Assembly: GCF_018861315.1 (NCBI RefSeq)
Contig: NZ_JAHLDL010000021.1
Coordinates: 1 to 64,000 of the forward strand
DNA from: Clostridium bowmanii
GTDB lineage: Bacteria; Bacillota; Clostridia; Clostridiales; Clostridiaceae
Length of the DNA: 64,000 nt
Direction of reading: 5' to 3'
Part shown: positions 25,472 to 35,483 of the stretch, one piece after another
How the letters are laid out: each line of letters begins with the position of its first letter
Position numbering within the stretch: the first letter of the stretch is position 1
Made by a program: the position numbers and the translations under genes
The notes under the pieces: generated by a model
Database searches by the model: none
Told to the model about the DNA's origin: nothing
What the model saw: only the letters and a program-made list of their open reading frames with translations

Positions 25472-26353
25472 CTAATTTATCGTTCTATTTTTAAGAAACT
25501 TTACAAATTTCTGTTTATTATTGTCTAATTCTCTTTGATATTCAACCATTATGGAATTTATTATTGAATTTTTTGAGGAATTGAAGAAAAATGAATCTAC
25601 ACACTGTATTGGTAGCACCTCTGGTGAGGTTCCTGAAATAAAAAGTCCCGTTAAGGATTCAATATCTTTTTCATAAATATTTCTTTCCTGGAAGTCTATA
25701 TTTAAATTTTGGCAAGATTTTATAATAAACTGCCTTGTAATGCCAGGCAAAACATTTTCAACTTTTGAGGTTACAACTGTGGAACCTATAACCATAAAAA
25801 TATTTGATTTACTACCCTCAGTAATAAAGCCGTTATCGTCCACTAAAATTGCCTCGTAAACTCCACTATTTGCAATTTGCTGATTTACTTTTTCTCTAAA
25901 ATCGCTATTTATGACCTTAGCATTTGGATTAATACGTTCTCCATGATACGTAATAGTTTTTACGCCCTCATTGTATTGCTGCTCAGTAGGGTATGAATGG
26001 GGTATGAAATAAATTAAAAATCTTTCATTTAATAAACTATTATTTTCACCACTTCCCTTATTAGGGTCATAATTTACAACTAATTTTACATTTCCGTTAC
26101 AAATTTTATTCTTATCTATTAGCATAATAATTCCATTTATAATTTGGTCCCTTGTAACTCTCATAGTATATTTCATTATATCAGCAGAATTTTCTAATCT
26201 ATTTAAGTGTTCCATGAGAAAAATTGGTAGGCCCTCACTTACCCTTATAACTTCATAAAGTGATTTACCTACACTCATGTCATAATTCCCAAACTCTTCG
26301 CTTCTCTTAAATTCGTCCCCAAATAAAAAGTATTCATTCATGCATTTGTCCAT
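25472..26353 (-). CDS. Class IV aminotransferase (branched-chain/aminodeoxychorismate lyase-like)
   Basis: A 293-residue fold-type IV PLP enzyme. It has an N-terminal substrate-side segment (YEVIRVSEGLPIFLMEHLNRL), a candidate PLP lysine around residue 142-150 (NAKVINSDFREKVNQQI), the signature EAILVDDNGFITEGSKSNIF and NVLPGITRQFII. The family includes IlvE, D-amino-acid aminotransferase and PabC; the motifs do not settle which. AAGGAGG lies 8 bases before the ATG. It follows a HAD phosphatase gene by 27 bases, and the two may be co-transcribed. Confidence 0.8.
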   Translation of the reverse strand: MDKCMNEYFLFGDEFKRSEEFGNYDMSVGKSLYEVIRVSEGLPIFLMEHLNRLENSADIMKYTMRVTRDQIINGIIMLIDKNKICNGNVKLVVNYDPNKGSGENNSLLNERFLIYFIPHSYPTEQQYNEGVKTITYHGERINPNAKVINSDFREKVNQQIANSGVYEAILVDDNGFITEGSKSNIFMVIGSTVVTSKVENVLPGITRQFIIKSCQNLNIDFQERNIYEKDIESLTGLFISGTSPEVLPIQCVDSFFFNSSKNSIINSIMVEYQRELDNNKQKFVKFLKNRTIN

Positions 26354-26380
26354 ATCTATTTCCTCCTTGAAGTTTTTTGT

Positions 26381-27025
26381 TTATTTCCATTTTAAGATTT
26401 CAATCTTATCATGTGTTTTCCTGAAATTTATTAAGTAAGGGTGTCCCACTAAATTAAAAAGTGGCAAATCTGACAGTGAATCAGAAAACATATAAGATTC
26501 TTCGAAATCCACTTCAATTTTTTCTTTTTTTAAAACTTCCATTAGTCTTTTTACTTTTTCTTCACCTTTACAATTTTCACCCATAATTTGATTTCTATGT
26601 AATCCATTTTCCAGAACAAAGCGAGTTCCTATTACCTTATCCACTTCTTGTATTTTGTACAGCTCGTTTAAATAGAATTCAGCAGAAGCTGAAATCAAAT
26701 AGATTTTATAGCCCTCTGCCTTCATTTTTTTTATCATTACAATTGCGTCTTTGTATAATATTTTGCTTAAACGTTTTTCATAAAATTCTTTCACAATTTT
26801 TTTCATATCATTTTCCTCTAAACCATCAATAAATCGTATAAAGGTTTTCTTTACTGTAGGAGCATCATGGAGCTTCAACAGGTAAAAAATAGATGAGTAT
26901 ATACTTTTAGGTAGATATTTTAATAATTTAGGATTCTTTCTCATCATAAAAAAATAGAATTCTACTAATGTCTCTCTTTTTGTTAGTGTGTAATCAACAT
27001 CAAATATAGCTAATTTCTCCTTCAT
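26381..27025 (-). CDS. HAD-IB family phosphatase (SerB-like)
   Basis: A 214-residue HAD hydrolase with all motifs: IFDVDYTLT (nucleophile Asp, residues about 8-16), IYLISASAEFY (motif II Ser), a Lys around residue 150 and MFSDSLSDLPLF (motif IV). The helical cap between motifs I and II fits the HAD-IB subclass, which includes phosphoserine phosphatases and lipid-phosphate phosphatases. The substrate cannot be assigned. GGAGG precedes the ATG. It lies upstream of the class IV aminotransferase. Confidence 0.82.
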   Translation of the reverse strand: MKEKLAIFDVDYTLTKRETLVEFYFFMMRKNPKLLKYLPKSIYSSIFYLLKLHDAPTVKKTFIRFIDGLEENDMKKIVKEFYEKRLSKILYKDAIVMIKKMKAEGYKIYLISASAEFYLNELYKIQEVDKVIGTRFVLENGLHRNQIMGENCKGEEKVKRLMEVLKKEKIEVDFEESYMFSDSLSDLPLFNLVGHPYLINFRKTHDKIEILKWK

Positions 27026-27183
27026 TGGTTATCCTCCCTCTTCATATAATGTAGTTGAGTTCATTGATCATAGAAAAGTCTGAGTAACTACGAATGTGTT
27101 ACTTCCATGGTACTCTTATCACAAGAAAATTACTATTATTATTGTTACCATAAGGTTAATTTACATTCCACTATTTAAAATTT

Positions 27184-27210
27184 AAAAAAAGCCGCTGCAT
27201 AAGCAACGAC
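27184..27210 (-). terminator. Rho-independent terminator of the DUF1292 gene
   Basis: GTCGTTGC and GCAGCGGC pair (two G-U pairs in RNA) around a TTAT loop, followed by seven T on the minus strand. The DUF1292 stop is 14 bases upstream. Confidence 0.85.
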
Positions 27211-27223
27211 TCTTTTGGTAAAA

Positions 27224-27622
27224 TTATTTCTCTGTTTTAATCATTTCTTCATAATATGCAGTTACTTCTGCGAATTCTTCATCCTCTGGGATAATTAATT
27301 CACCAGTTTCGTCATCTCCAACTACTTTGAAAAGATATATTGAATCGTCTTCTGGATTTTGAACTAATGCATATTCATTATCTTTAAAAGTAAATCCATC
27401 TACTATTTCACATGGAACTACATTACCATTTTCATCTTCTAAATCTACAGTTAGTGCTTCTCCTTCGCCTTCTCCACAGCCGCATCCACAGCCATCACTC
27501 TCATGTTCATGATCATGACCTCCGCAACCGCAACCTTCGTTTTCATGGTTATGTTCGTTTGAACCACATCCGCAACCATCATTTTCCTCGCATCCGCAAG
27601 AAGTTTTTTTATCTTCATTCAT
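27224..27622 (-). CDS. DUF1292 protein with Cys/His/Gly-rich N-terminus
   Basis: A 132-residue protein of two parts. Residues about 8-55 consist of repeated CGCG and HDHEHE blocks (CGCEENDGCGCG; EGCGCGGHDHEHES; GCGCGCGEGEGE), which look like a metal-binding tail. Residues 57-125 form a DUF1292 domain (LTVDLEDENGNVVPCEIVDGF, EYALVQNPEDDSIYLFKV), widespread in Firmicutes and of unknown function. Most DUF1292 proteins are about 90 residues and lack such a tail. It is a single gene with its own terminator. Confidence 0.8.
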   Translation of the reverse strand: MNEDKKTSCGCEENDGCGCGSNEHNHENEGCGCGGHDHEHESDGCGCGCGEGEGEALTVDLEDENGNVVPCEIVDGFTFKDNEYALVQNPEDDSIYLFKVVGDDETGELIIPEDEEFAEVTAYYEEMIKTEK

Positions 27623-27802
27623 AATGTATTACCTCCTACATTCAGTATGTTCTAATTCTAACCTTAATCGTGAAATATTAAAAGGTTTTTTTTATATTTT
27701 CTTGTTAATTTATTGTTAAGTATTTTATTTCCCTATAAAACTTGGTATTTACTACTTATACATAGTATATACTATTTTATATTTTTTTATTTATTATTGA
27801 AA

Positions 27803-27846
27803 AAAATTAAAAGAAGATGAAATTTAATTCATCTTCTTTTAATTTT
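27803..27846 (-). terminator. Rho-independent terminator of the PFOR gene
   Basis: A perfect 19-bp stem (AAAATTAAAAGAAGATGAA with its complement, loop of six bases) lies 25 bases after the PFOR stop. It is A/T-rich at the base, so it may also work for the other strand. Confidence 0.8.
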
Positions 27847-27870
27847 AAAACTTTAAATATTGTTTAAATA

Positions 27871-30800
27871 CTATTTATCTTCAGCAAGTTTTTTGTAACC
27901 AGCTAATCTATTCATAGCATCTTTTTCTGTTTTAACGAATAATTCTTCAGCTGTTTCTGGATACATTTTAGCTAATGAAGAATATCTTACTTCGCCCATT
28001 AAGTAATCTCTAAATGAAGTAGTTGGTTCTTTAGAGTCTAGTATAAATGGATTCTTTCCTGCTTCTTTTAATTCTGGATTAAATCTAAACATACCCCAAT
28101 ATCCTGATTCAACGGCTCTCTTAGTTTCTAATTGTGTACATCCCATTCCAACTCTTATACCATGATTGATACATGGTGCATAAGCAATTATAAGTGATGG
28201 TCCTTTATAAGCTTCTGCTTCTTTTATAGCTTTTAGTGTTTGATTTTTATCAGCACCCATTGCTATTTGAGCAACATAAACATAACCATAACTCATTGCC
28301 ATCATACCTAAATCTTTTTTCTTAGTTTTCTTTCCTGTTGCAGCAAATTTAGCTATAGCTGCAGTTGGAGTAGATTTTGAAGATTGACCACCAGTATTAG
28401 AATATACTTCCGTATCCATTACGAAAATATTTACATCTTCGCCAGATGCAAGTACATGGTCAACTCCACCAAATCCTATATCATAAGCCCAACCGTCTCC
28501 ACCAAATATCCATTGAGACTTTTTAACTAATTGATCTTTTTTACTAAATATATCTTTTAATGCTTTATTATTATCTTTTTCAGCTGTTAATAATGGTAAT
28601 ATCTTAGCTGTTGCAGCTTTTGAACCCTCTGCATCTTGCTTATTTTCAATCCATTCACTAAGAGCTGCTTTTAATGCATCGCTTGTGTTTAAAGTTAAGG
28701 CCTCAGTAGCTGATAATTCTACCCTATCTCTTAATTGGCTAGTTCCAAGGAACATTCCAAGTCCAAATTCAGCATTATCTTCAAATAATGAGTTAGCCCA
28801 AGCTGGACCATGACCACATTCATTAACTGTATATGGTGATGCTGGTGAACTTCCTCCCCATATTGAAGAACATCCTGTAGCATTAGCTATTAACATTCTG
28901 TCTCCAAATAATTGAGTTATAAGTCTAGCATATGGTGTTTCTCCACATCCTGCGCAAGCTCCACTGAATTCCATTAATGGTTTTTCAAATTGGCTTCCTT
29001 TTACAGTTGCAGTTCCCATTGGATTTTCTTTTTTAGACAATGATTGTTCGAATTTCCAATTCTTTATTTTTGATTCTTGTGTTGCATATGGTTTCATAAT
29101 TAGTGCTTTTTCTTTTGCTGGACATACTTCTGCACAGTTACCACAACCAGTACAATCCTCTAAACTTATACCAATAGTGAAATTAAGACCTTCAAAGTTC
29201 TTTCCACCAGCAGCTTTTTTACTTATATAACTTTCTGGAGCATTCTTAAGTTCTGCGTCTGTTGCTAAGAATGGTCTAATTACAGCATGTGGACAGACAT
29301 ATGCACATTGATTACATTGTATACATTTATCTACTTGCCATTCTGGTACATTAACAGCAATACCTCTTTTTTCGAAAGCAGCTGTTCCAGGTACTAGTGA
29401 TCCATCTTCTATTCCAACAAATGCACTTACAGGTAAAGAGTCTCCCTCTTGTCTGTTCATTACATCAGCTATATTTTTAATGAAATCTGGTCTAGCTTCT
29501 TTTGAAGTTTCATTTTCATCTTTAGCTTGTTTCCAGCTTTCTGGTACATTAATATGAACAACTGATTCAATTCCTCTATCTATTGCAGCATTGTTCATGT
29601 TAATAACTTTTTCACCTTTTTTACCGTATGATGTAATAACTGCTTCTTTAAGGTACTTAACTGCATCTTCTACAGGGATAATGTCTGCAAGTTTAAAGAA
29701 AGCAGATTGCATTATCATGTTTGTTCTTCCGCCAAGACCTATTGATTGAGCTATTCCAACTGCATCGATAGTGTTGAAGTTGATATTGTGCTTAGCAATA
29801 TATTGCTTCATTGATGCTGGTAAGTTTTTTTCTAAATCTTCCATACTCCATATGCAGTTTAATAGGAATGTTCCATTGTCCTTAATTCCTTTTAAAACAT
29901 CATATTTATATACATAAGATTGATTACCACAAGCAACATAGTTTGCTGCATTAATTAAATAAGGTGATTTTATAGCTTTCTTACCAAATCTTAAGTGAGA
30001 AACTGTTATTCCACCTGATTTTTTAGAATCATATGCAAAGTAAGCTTGAGCATACATATTTGTATGGTTTCCTATGATTTTTATTGCACTCTTGTTAGCT
30101 CCAACAGTACCATCTGATCCTAGTCCCCAGAATTTACATTCTTTAGTTCCTTCAGGAGTTGTTGTTATTTCAGGTCCAGTCACAAGTGATTTATTAGTAA
30201 CATCATCAACTATTCCTAAAGTAAATCCTTTTTTAGGAGAAGCTGCTTTTAAGTTTTCAAATACAGAAACAATTTGAGCTGGAGTAGTATCTTTTGATCC
30301 TAGTCCATATCTTCCACCAATTATAACTGGTCTGTTTTCTTTTTCAAAATAAGCATTTCTAACATCTTGGAATAATGGTTCTCCAATTGATCCTGGTTCT
30401 TTAGTTCTATCGAGTACTGATATTTTTTTAACTGTAGAAGGTATAAATTTGAAGAAATGGTCTAGTGAGAAAGGTCTGTAAAGATGAACTTTAAGTACTC
30501 CAACCTTTTCTCCTTTTCCATTTAAATAATCTATAGTTTCTTCAATAGTGTCACAAACTGATCCCATTGCTATTATTATTCTATCAGCATCTGGTGCACC
30601 ATAATAATTAAATAAATGGTAGTCAGTACCGATTAATGAATTAATTTTTCCCATATATGTTTCAACTTTAGCTGGAAGAGCATCATAGTATGAGTTTGAA
30701 GCTTCTCTTCCTTGGAAATATATATCTGGATTTTGAGCTGTTCCACGAGTTACAGGATGCTCTGGGTTCATTGCATGGCTTCTAAATGATTCTAGTGCTT

Positions 30801-31389
30801 CCTGATTTACAAGACTTCCTAGAGTATCATAATCCCAAGTTTCAATTTTTTGTATTTCATGAGAAGTTCTAAATCCATCAAAGAAGTTTACAAAAGGAAT
30901 TTTTCCTTCAATAGCTGTTAAATGCGCAACTGGTGAAAGATCCATTACTTCTTGAACACTGCCTGATGCAAGTAATGCAAATCCTGTTGCTCTAGTTGCC
31001 ATTACATCTTGATGATCTCCAAAAATATTAAGTGCATGAGTAGCAAGTGATCTAGCTGCTACATGAATTACTCCTGGTAAAAGTTCTCCAGCAATTTTAT
31101 ACATATTTGGAATCATTAATAACAAACCTTGAGAAGATGTAAATGTTGTAGTTAATGCTCCTGTTTGAAGTGAACCATGAACTGCTCCTGCAGCTCCTGC
31201 TTCTGATTGCATTTCAGTAATTTTAACTTTTTGACCAAATACATTTTTTGTTCCTTTTGCTGCTAGTTCATCACAATATTCTGGCATTGTTGAAGATGGT
31301 GTTATTGGATAAATTGCTGCCACGTCTGTAAAAGCATACGCAACGTGTGCTGCTGCTGTATTACCATCCATTGTTTTCATTTTCCTCAT
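27871..31389 (-). CDS. nifJ: Pyruvate:ferredoxin (flavodoxin) oxidoreductase
   Basis: A single-chain PFOR of about 1172 residues. It has an N-terminal pyrimidine-binding domain (AYAFTDVAAIYPITPSSTM), the gamma domain, two [4Fe-4S] ferredoxin clusters (CIQCNQCAYVCPH and CTGCGNCAEVCPA), and a C-terminal TPP-binding part (GACAGCGETPYARL; FGGDGWAYDIGFGG). It oxidises pyruvate with CoA to acetyl-CoA and CO2 and reduces ferredoxin or flavodoxin, the central step of clostridial fermentation. I choose the ATG at 31389 since GAAGG is 7 bases upstream; the extra 12 residues before it are not conserved in type. A flavodoxin gene lies just upstream. Confidence 0.97.
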   Translation of the reverse strand: MRKMKTMDGNTAAAHVAYAFTDVAAIYPITPSSTMPEYCDELAAKGTKNVFGQKVKITEMQSEAGAAGAVHGSLQTGALTTTFTSSQGLLLMIPNMYKIAGELLPGVIHVAARSLATHALNIFGDHQDVMATRATGFALLASGSVQEVMDLSPVAHLTAIEGKIPFVNFFDGFRTSHEIQKIETWDYDTLGSLVNQEALESFRSHAMNPEHPVTRGTAQNPDIYFQGREASNSYYDALPAKVETYMGKINSLIGTDYHLFNYYGAPDADRIIIAMGSVCDTIEETIDYLNGKGEKVGVLKVHLYRPFSLDHFFKFIPSTVKKISVLDRTKEPGSIGEPLFQDVRNAYFEKENRPVIIGGRYGLGSKDTTPAQIVSVFENLKAASPKKGFTLGIVDDVTNKSLVTGPEITTTPEGTKECKFWGLGSDGTVGANKSAIKIIGNHTNMYAQAYFAYDSKKSGGITVSHLRFGKKAIKSPYLINAANYVACGNQSYVYKYDVLKGIKDNGTFLLNCIWSMEDLEKNLPASMKQYIAKHNINFNTIDAVGIAQSIGLGGRTNMIMQSAFFKLADIIPVEDAVKYLKEAVITSYGKKGEKVINMNNAAIDRGIESVVHINVPESWKQAKDENETSKEARPDFIKNIADVMNRQEGDSLPVSAFVGIEDGSLVPGTAAFEKRGIAVNVPEWQVDKCIQCNQCAYVCPHAVIRPFLATDAELKNAPESYISKKAAGGKNFEGLNFTIGISLEDCTGCGNCAEVCPAKEKALIMKPYATQESKIKNWKFEQSLSKKENPMGTATVKGSQFEKPLMEFSGACAGCGETPYARLITQLFGDRMLIANATGCSSIWGGSSPASPYTVNECGHGPAWANSLFEDNAEFGLGMFLGTSQLRDRVELSATEALTLNTSDALKAALSEWIENKQDAEGSKAATAKILPLLTAEKDNNKALKDIFSKKDQLVKKSQWIFGGDGWAYDIGFGGVDHVLASGEDVNIFVMDTEVYSNTGGQSSKSTPTAAIAKFAATGKKTKKKDLGMMAMSYGYVYVAQIAMGADKNQTLKAIKEAEAYKGPSLIIAYAPCINHGIRVGMGCTQLETKRAVESGYWGMFRFNPELKEAGKNPFILDSKEPTTSFRDYLMGEVRYSSLAKMYPETAEELFVKTEKDAMNRLAGYKKLAEDK

Positions 31390-31563
31390 TAATAAACCTT
31401 CTTTCATAAATATTATAAAAAGCATTTAAAAGCTTCATAAAGCATTTTTTCTTAAGTTTCTCTGTTTAGTTTGACTATAAAAACTGCTTATATTCAAAAA
31501 TATGCTATGTAATTTGTAAACTATTTTTTACTACTTAGCATTACAGATTATTATAATTAAATG

Positions 31564-31989
31564 TTATTTGACTAAATTTTTTCCCATTTGTTCTGCTTGA
31601 GCTAATTGCTCATTAGTTGGCGCTTCATTAACGGTTAATTTTTGTATAACATTAAACTCATAATCCTTCATTTGAATTTCCCATTTATTCATAAATGCTC
31701 CATCATCCCAACCATAAGATCCAAATAAAGCGGTAACTTTATTATTAAGTGGAATTAGTTTGAACTTATCAATAAAAGGTTGCATTTCTTTTTGTTCTAT
31801 TCTGTTGTTGTCCATTGATGGACTTCCGAAAGCAACTGCATCTGCTCCTGTTACATCTTCTACGGAAGCTTCACTAACTAGTTTAACTAGTACTTCTGCT
31901 CCTGCGTCTTTTGCACCTTTAGCTATGTGACTCGCTAGAACTTCAACATTTCCATTATTGCTCCAATAAATTATTGTTAATTTTTTCAT
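31564..31989 (-). CDS. Flavodoxin
   Basis: A 141-residue short-chain flavodoxin with the FMN-phosphate loop (IIYWSNNGNVEVLASHIAKG), the FMN ring loops around AVAFGSPSMDNNRIEQ and LFGSYGWDDGAFM. It carries one electron at low potential and can replace ferredoxin as the partner of PFOR, encoded 174 bases downstream. I choose the ATG at 31989 because GGGGTG is correctly spaced upstream. The intergenic space before PFOR suggests a separate promoter there. Confidence 0.92.
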   Translation of the reverse strand: MKKLTIIYWSNNGNVEVLASHIAKGAKDAGAEVLVKLVSEASVEDVTGADAVAFGSPSMDNNRIEQKEMQPFIDKFKLIPLNNKVTALFGSYGWDDGAFMNKWEIQMKDYEFNVIQKLTVNEAPTNEQLAQAEQMGKNLVK

Positions 31990-32147
31990 TACTATCACCC
32001 CATACTTTCATATTAATAGATAGTTATTCTTACCCTTTAAGTATACATCAAAATGAAAAATATTCAAGTTCTTTGTTATGAATAATGCATAAATATTGCA
32101 TTATACTTTAATAACTCCTTAAAAAAGTATAATATAACTAAGTTTCG

Positions 32148-33542
32148 CTAATTTTCTCTTATTTTAAACATTTCTCCACTTTTTACTATCACGGATGTGT
32201 ACTCTTTTGAATCTAATAATTCCTTAAAACTCTTTTGAGCATCCATATCCCCATGTACAAGAAAAATCTCTTTAGGTTTCGTTTTCATATGGTCTATCCA
32301 ATTAATTAATCCCTGTCTATCTGCATGGCCAGAAAGACCTTGCAAATTATATATTGATGCGCTAACCGCAATATCTTCTCCAAAAATTTTAACCATCTTA
32401 TTTCCATCTAATATCTGTCTACCTAAGGTCCCCTCAGCTTGATATCCTACAAATACTACAGAATTTTCCTTTTTCCATAAACCATGCTTTAAGTGATGTT
32501 TTATTCTACCAGCATCACACATTCCAGACGTTGATATTATTATCATCCCCTTATTAATATCATTTAATTTCATAGAATCCTCTGCTGAATGGGTAAACAC
32601 AAGTCCCTCAAAACCCAATATATTATTATCATGTTTCTCCATCTCTTTTGCTTCATCATCAAAAAATTCTCTGTTATTTTCAAAAATCCTTGTTGCTTTC
32701 TCTGCAAGAGGGCTATCCACATATACTGTAAGGTTTTTAAGCATATCCTTTTCAAAGTAATTATTCAGTGCATATATAACCTCTTGGGTTCTACCTACGG
32801 CAAATGATGGAATGAGTACATTACCTCCTCTCTCAAAAGTTTCACGTACTATATTGGCAAGTTCCTTTAATACATCTCTAAAATTGCTATGTACTTTATC
32901 CCCATAGGTTGTTTCTATAATTACATAGTCTGCACTATTTATAAATGTAGGATTATTTATAAGTGGAATCTCCACATTGCCTAGGTCTCCACTATAAACA
33001 AGTTTTACCGTTGAACCTCCTTCTTCCACTGTAAGTTCTGTAATAGCTGACCCAAGCAAATGACCTGCATCCTTAAAAACAATTGATAAACCATCAAAGG
33101 GTTTTATTTCTTCATTATAGGAATAACTTTTAAAAAGTTTTAAACATTCCGCTGCAATTTCCGAAGAATATAAGGGCTCTATTGGCGATAGGCCTTTTCT
33201 TTTAAGCTTTTTGTTTTTCCACTGCACTTCCATCTCTTGAATATGGCCACTATCTGGAAGCATCACCTGGCATAGCTCTTTTGTAGCTTTTGTGCATAAA
33301 ATATCGCCTTTAAATCCACTCTTATATAAGAGTGGAAGTCTGCCACTATGATCTATGTGAGCATGTGATAGTATTACTAAATCTAAATCTTTTGGATTAA
33401 ATTCAAATCTTTCGTTTTTACCTCCATCTCCATCACTACCTTGGTATAATCCACAATCCAATAAAATAGTCTTGCCACCTATCTTTAACAAATGACATGA
33501 CCCAGTAACACACTGCGTCGCCCCTAAAAATTGAAGTTCCAT
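32148..33542 (-). CDS. Metallo-beta-lactamase/beta-CASP RNA nuclease
   Basis: A 464-residue MBL-fold protein. Metal motifs are LSHAHIDHSGRLP, a His in the KDAGHLLGSA segment, VYSGDLG and GLSGHADRQGL, with the beta-CASP insertion (FAVGRTQEVIYAL; ISTSGMCDAGRIKHHL) and a final VHGD. The N-terminal LGATQCVTGSCHLL is typical of bacterial CPSF-like/YsgA-type exonucleases. It probably cuts or trims RNA. I choose the ATG at 33542 because GGAG lies 8 bases upstream; the GTG at 33551 is inside the ribosome binding site. Confidence 0.88.
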   Translation of the reverse strand: MELQFLGATQCVTGSCHLLKIGGKTILLDCGLYQGSDGDGGKNERFEFNPKDLDLVILSHAHIDHSGRLPLLYKSGFKGDILCTKATKELCQVMLPDSGHIQEMEVQWKNKKLKRKGLSPIEPLYSSEIAAECLKLFKSYSYNEEIKPFDGLSIVFKDAGHLLGSAITELTVEEGGSTVKLVYSGDLGNVEIPLINNPTFINSADYVIIETTYGDKVHSNFRDVLKELANIVRETFERGGNVLIPSFAVGRTQEVIYALNNYFEKDMLKNLTVYVDSPLAEKATRIFENNREFFDDEAKEMEKHDNNILGFEGLVFTHSAEDSMKLNDINKGMIIISTSGMCDAGRIKHHLKHGLWKKENSVVFVGYQAEGTLGRQILDGNKMVKIFGEDIAVSASIYNLQGLSGHADRQGLINWIDHMKTKPKEIFLVHGDMDAQKSFKELLDSKEYTSVIVKSGEMFKIREN

Positions 33543-33697
33543 TTTTCTCACTCCTTCAATGTATATTATTCATCTTTTTTCATAATTCATTCTTTTCACA
33601 TAATTAATTTCTATTATAATGTGCAAATATATTTTCTTATTATTACAGTTTACACCGTTTTGGGCTTTTTTATCTAAAATATATTATTAGAAAGAAA

Positions 33698-33731
33698 AAA
33701 AGATGAAGAAATTTTACTTTCTTCATCTTTT
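33698..33731 (-). terminator. Terminator overlapping the murG stop codon
   Basis: AAAAGATGAAGAAA pairs perfectly with TTTCTTCATCTTTT around a 6-base loop, and the stem begins within the last codons of murG (stop at 33723-33725). T-rich sequence follows on the minus strand. Confidence 0.75.
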
Positions 33732-34796
33732 CCTATATTTTTCTATTAAATCTACTATTAAATCAATACTATTTTCAGTGCTATTGCTTTTCATTTTCTT
33801 AACATATTGGGATGAATCCCTATACAACTCGTTAATTTTCATCTCTAAGTATTCAGGTGATAATTCCTCATCTTGTATAACCATACTATATCCACTTTTT
33901 TCAAAAGATCTAGCATTAAGAATTTGATCACCTCTGCTAACACTGGCTGATAGTGGAATTAACAAATTCGGCTTTCTTAGTGCCAAAAGTTCAAATATTA
34001 CATTCGCTCCGGCCCTTGATACAACAAGATCTGCACAAGCCAGTAAGTGAGGTAATTCATCCTTTACATACTCAAACTGTGCATAACCATTTTTCTTTTG
34101 GAGTAATTTATCTAAGTTATCTTTGCCACAAATATGAATGATATTATATTGAAGTAGCAGTTTTTCAAGTTTCGTTCTTATGGCTTCATTTATAACTTTA
34201 GAGCCTAAGCTACCACCAATAACCAATAGTATTGGTTTTTCATTTTTAAAACCACATATTTCCTTGCCTTTTAATTTACTTCCCTTAAATAATTCCTTAC
34301 GTATAGGATTACCAGTTACTACACCTTTTCCATTTTTTATTTCATTTAAGGCCTCTGGGAAAGTTACACATACTTTTGTACAATAAGGAGCTGCAAGTTT
34401 ATTAGCAAGTCCCGGAGTAATGTCACACTCATGTGCTATTACTGGAATCTTACTAAAGTAAGCCGCCAGTACTACAGGCACAGAAACAAATCCACCCTTT
34501 GAAAAAACTATATCAGGTTTTACAATTTTCATTATTTTTTTTGCCTGAAAAATTCCTTTTATTACTTTCAGTGGGTCAGTAAAATTTTTCATATCGAAAT
34601 ATCTTCTAAGTTTACCACTTGAAATAGGATAATATTTTATATTTTCGCCCTCTATTATTTTTCTTTCAATACCTGCTTCCGTTCCAATATATTGTATTTC
34701 ATATCCTAAGGTTTTAAGTTTAGGTACAAGTGCAAGATTTGGTGTTACGTGTCCTGCTGAACCGCCACCAGTCATTATTATTTTGTGCTTTTCCAC
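33723..34796 (-). CDS. murG: MurG: UDP-GlcNAc-undecaprenyl-PP-MurNAc-pentapeptide GlcNAc transferase
   Basis: A 357-residue GT-B glycosyltransferase. G-loops are [16 protein letters not shown] (residues about 7-22) and [15 protein letters not shown], with the UDP-GlcNAc site [19 protein letters not shown]. It makes lipid II from lipid I at the inner membrane face. I choose the GTG start at 34796, since AAAAGGAG lies 7 bases before it; the in-frame ATG at 34820 lies upstream of that site. It stands alone and not in a dcw cluster, which is common in clostridia. Confidence 0.92.
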   Translation of the reverse strand: MEKHKIIMTGGGSAGHVTPNLALVPKLKTLGYEIQYIGTEAGIERKIIEGENIKYYPISSGKLRRYFDMKNFTDPLKVIKGIFQAKKIMKIVKPDIVFSKGGFVSVPVVLAAYFSKIPVIAHECDITPGLANKLAAPYCTKVCVTFPEALNEIKNGKGVVTGNPIRKELFKGSKLKGKEICGFKNEKPILLVIGGSLGSKVINEAIRTKLEKLLLQYNIIHICGKDNLDKLLQKKNGYAQFEYVKDELPHLLACADLVVSRAGANVIFELLALRKPNLLIPLSASVSRGDQILNARSFEKSGYSMVIQDEELSPEYLEMKINELYRDSSQYVKKMKSNSTENSIDLIVDLIEKYRKR

Positions 34797-35043
34797 TTTA
34801 ACACTCCTTTTAAAAAACATGATTTACTAATCATAAAACCCATGCTTTACTCAGTTTATTCTACATTATTATATACCAATTTTAATAAAAAGTTCTACTA
34901 TTTATTAAAAATTGTAATGTCCATAATTTACTAAACAGTATATAATTTTCAAAACTATCCTTCAACTCACTAATATAAAAACGTAATTTGGGGATAAACT
35001 ACTATTATAAAATAATCACAAATTTAAAAGGAGGTTTTTAATT

Positions 35044-35229
35044 ATGGCAAACAGAACATTGGTACCACAAGCTAGAGAGGGACTTAATAAATTTAAAATG
35101 GAAGCTGCTCAAGAAGTTGGAGTTAGTTTAAAGAATGGTTACAATGGAGATCTTACTTCTAGACAAAACGGTTCTGTAGGCGGACAGATGGTTAAAAAAA
35201 TGGTTGAACAATACGAAAAAAACCTATAA
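35044..35229 (+). CDS. Alpha/beta-type small acid-soluble spore protein
   Basis: A 61-residue SASP with the conserved blocks: FKMEAAQEVGV, which contains the GPR protease cleavage region, and NGSVGGQMVKKMVEQYE. These proteins coat spore DNA, keep it in an A-like form and protect it. AAAGGAGG is well spaced before the ATG. Expression is known to need sigma-G in the forespore, but I cannot identify a convincing sigma-G box. A similar gene follows 255 bases downstream. AAGATTT repeats lie just after the stop (35230-35272). Confidence 0.95.
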   Translation: MANRTLVPQAREGLNKFKMEAAQEVGVSLKNGYNGDLTSRQNGSVGGQMVKKMVEQYEKNL

Positions 35230-35274
35230 TTTAAAATTTAAGATTTAAGATTTAGGTTTTAAGATTTAAGATTA

Positions 35275-35314
35275 GTTAAGAGGTATATGCTAGCCATATA
35301 CCTCTTAACTTTTT
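35275..35314 (+). terminator. Rho-independent terminator of the first SASP gene
   Basis: A perfect 15-bp stem (GTTAAGAGGTATATG with its complement, loop CTAGC) followed by a run of T. Confidence 0.9.
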
Positions 35315-35483
35315 ATATGATAGGACATTGTATACATTTAGTCTAAATTTATCTCTTTGTTCCTATTATTATATTGAAATGTTCTACTTGACTTATTTTC
35401 CACTAAGATTCTATTATATATTTAATATTTCTGCACAAGATACTATCATAACAAAAATAAAACACAAAAGGAGTGATTAACAA

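Noticed and set aside
35230-35272. Tandem AAGATTT repeats after the first SASP gene as a regulatory array
   Set aside because: They are short, imperfect and A/T-rich, and lie between a stop codon and a terminator, so they probably have no role.
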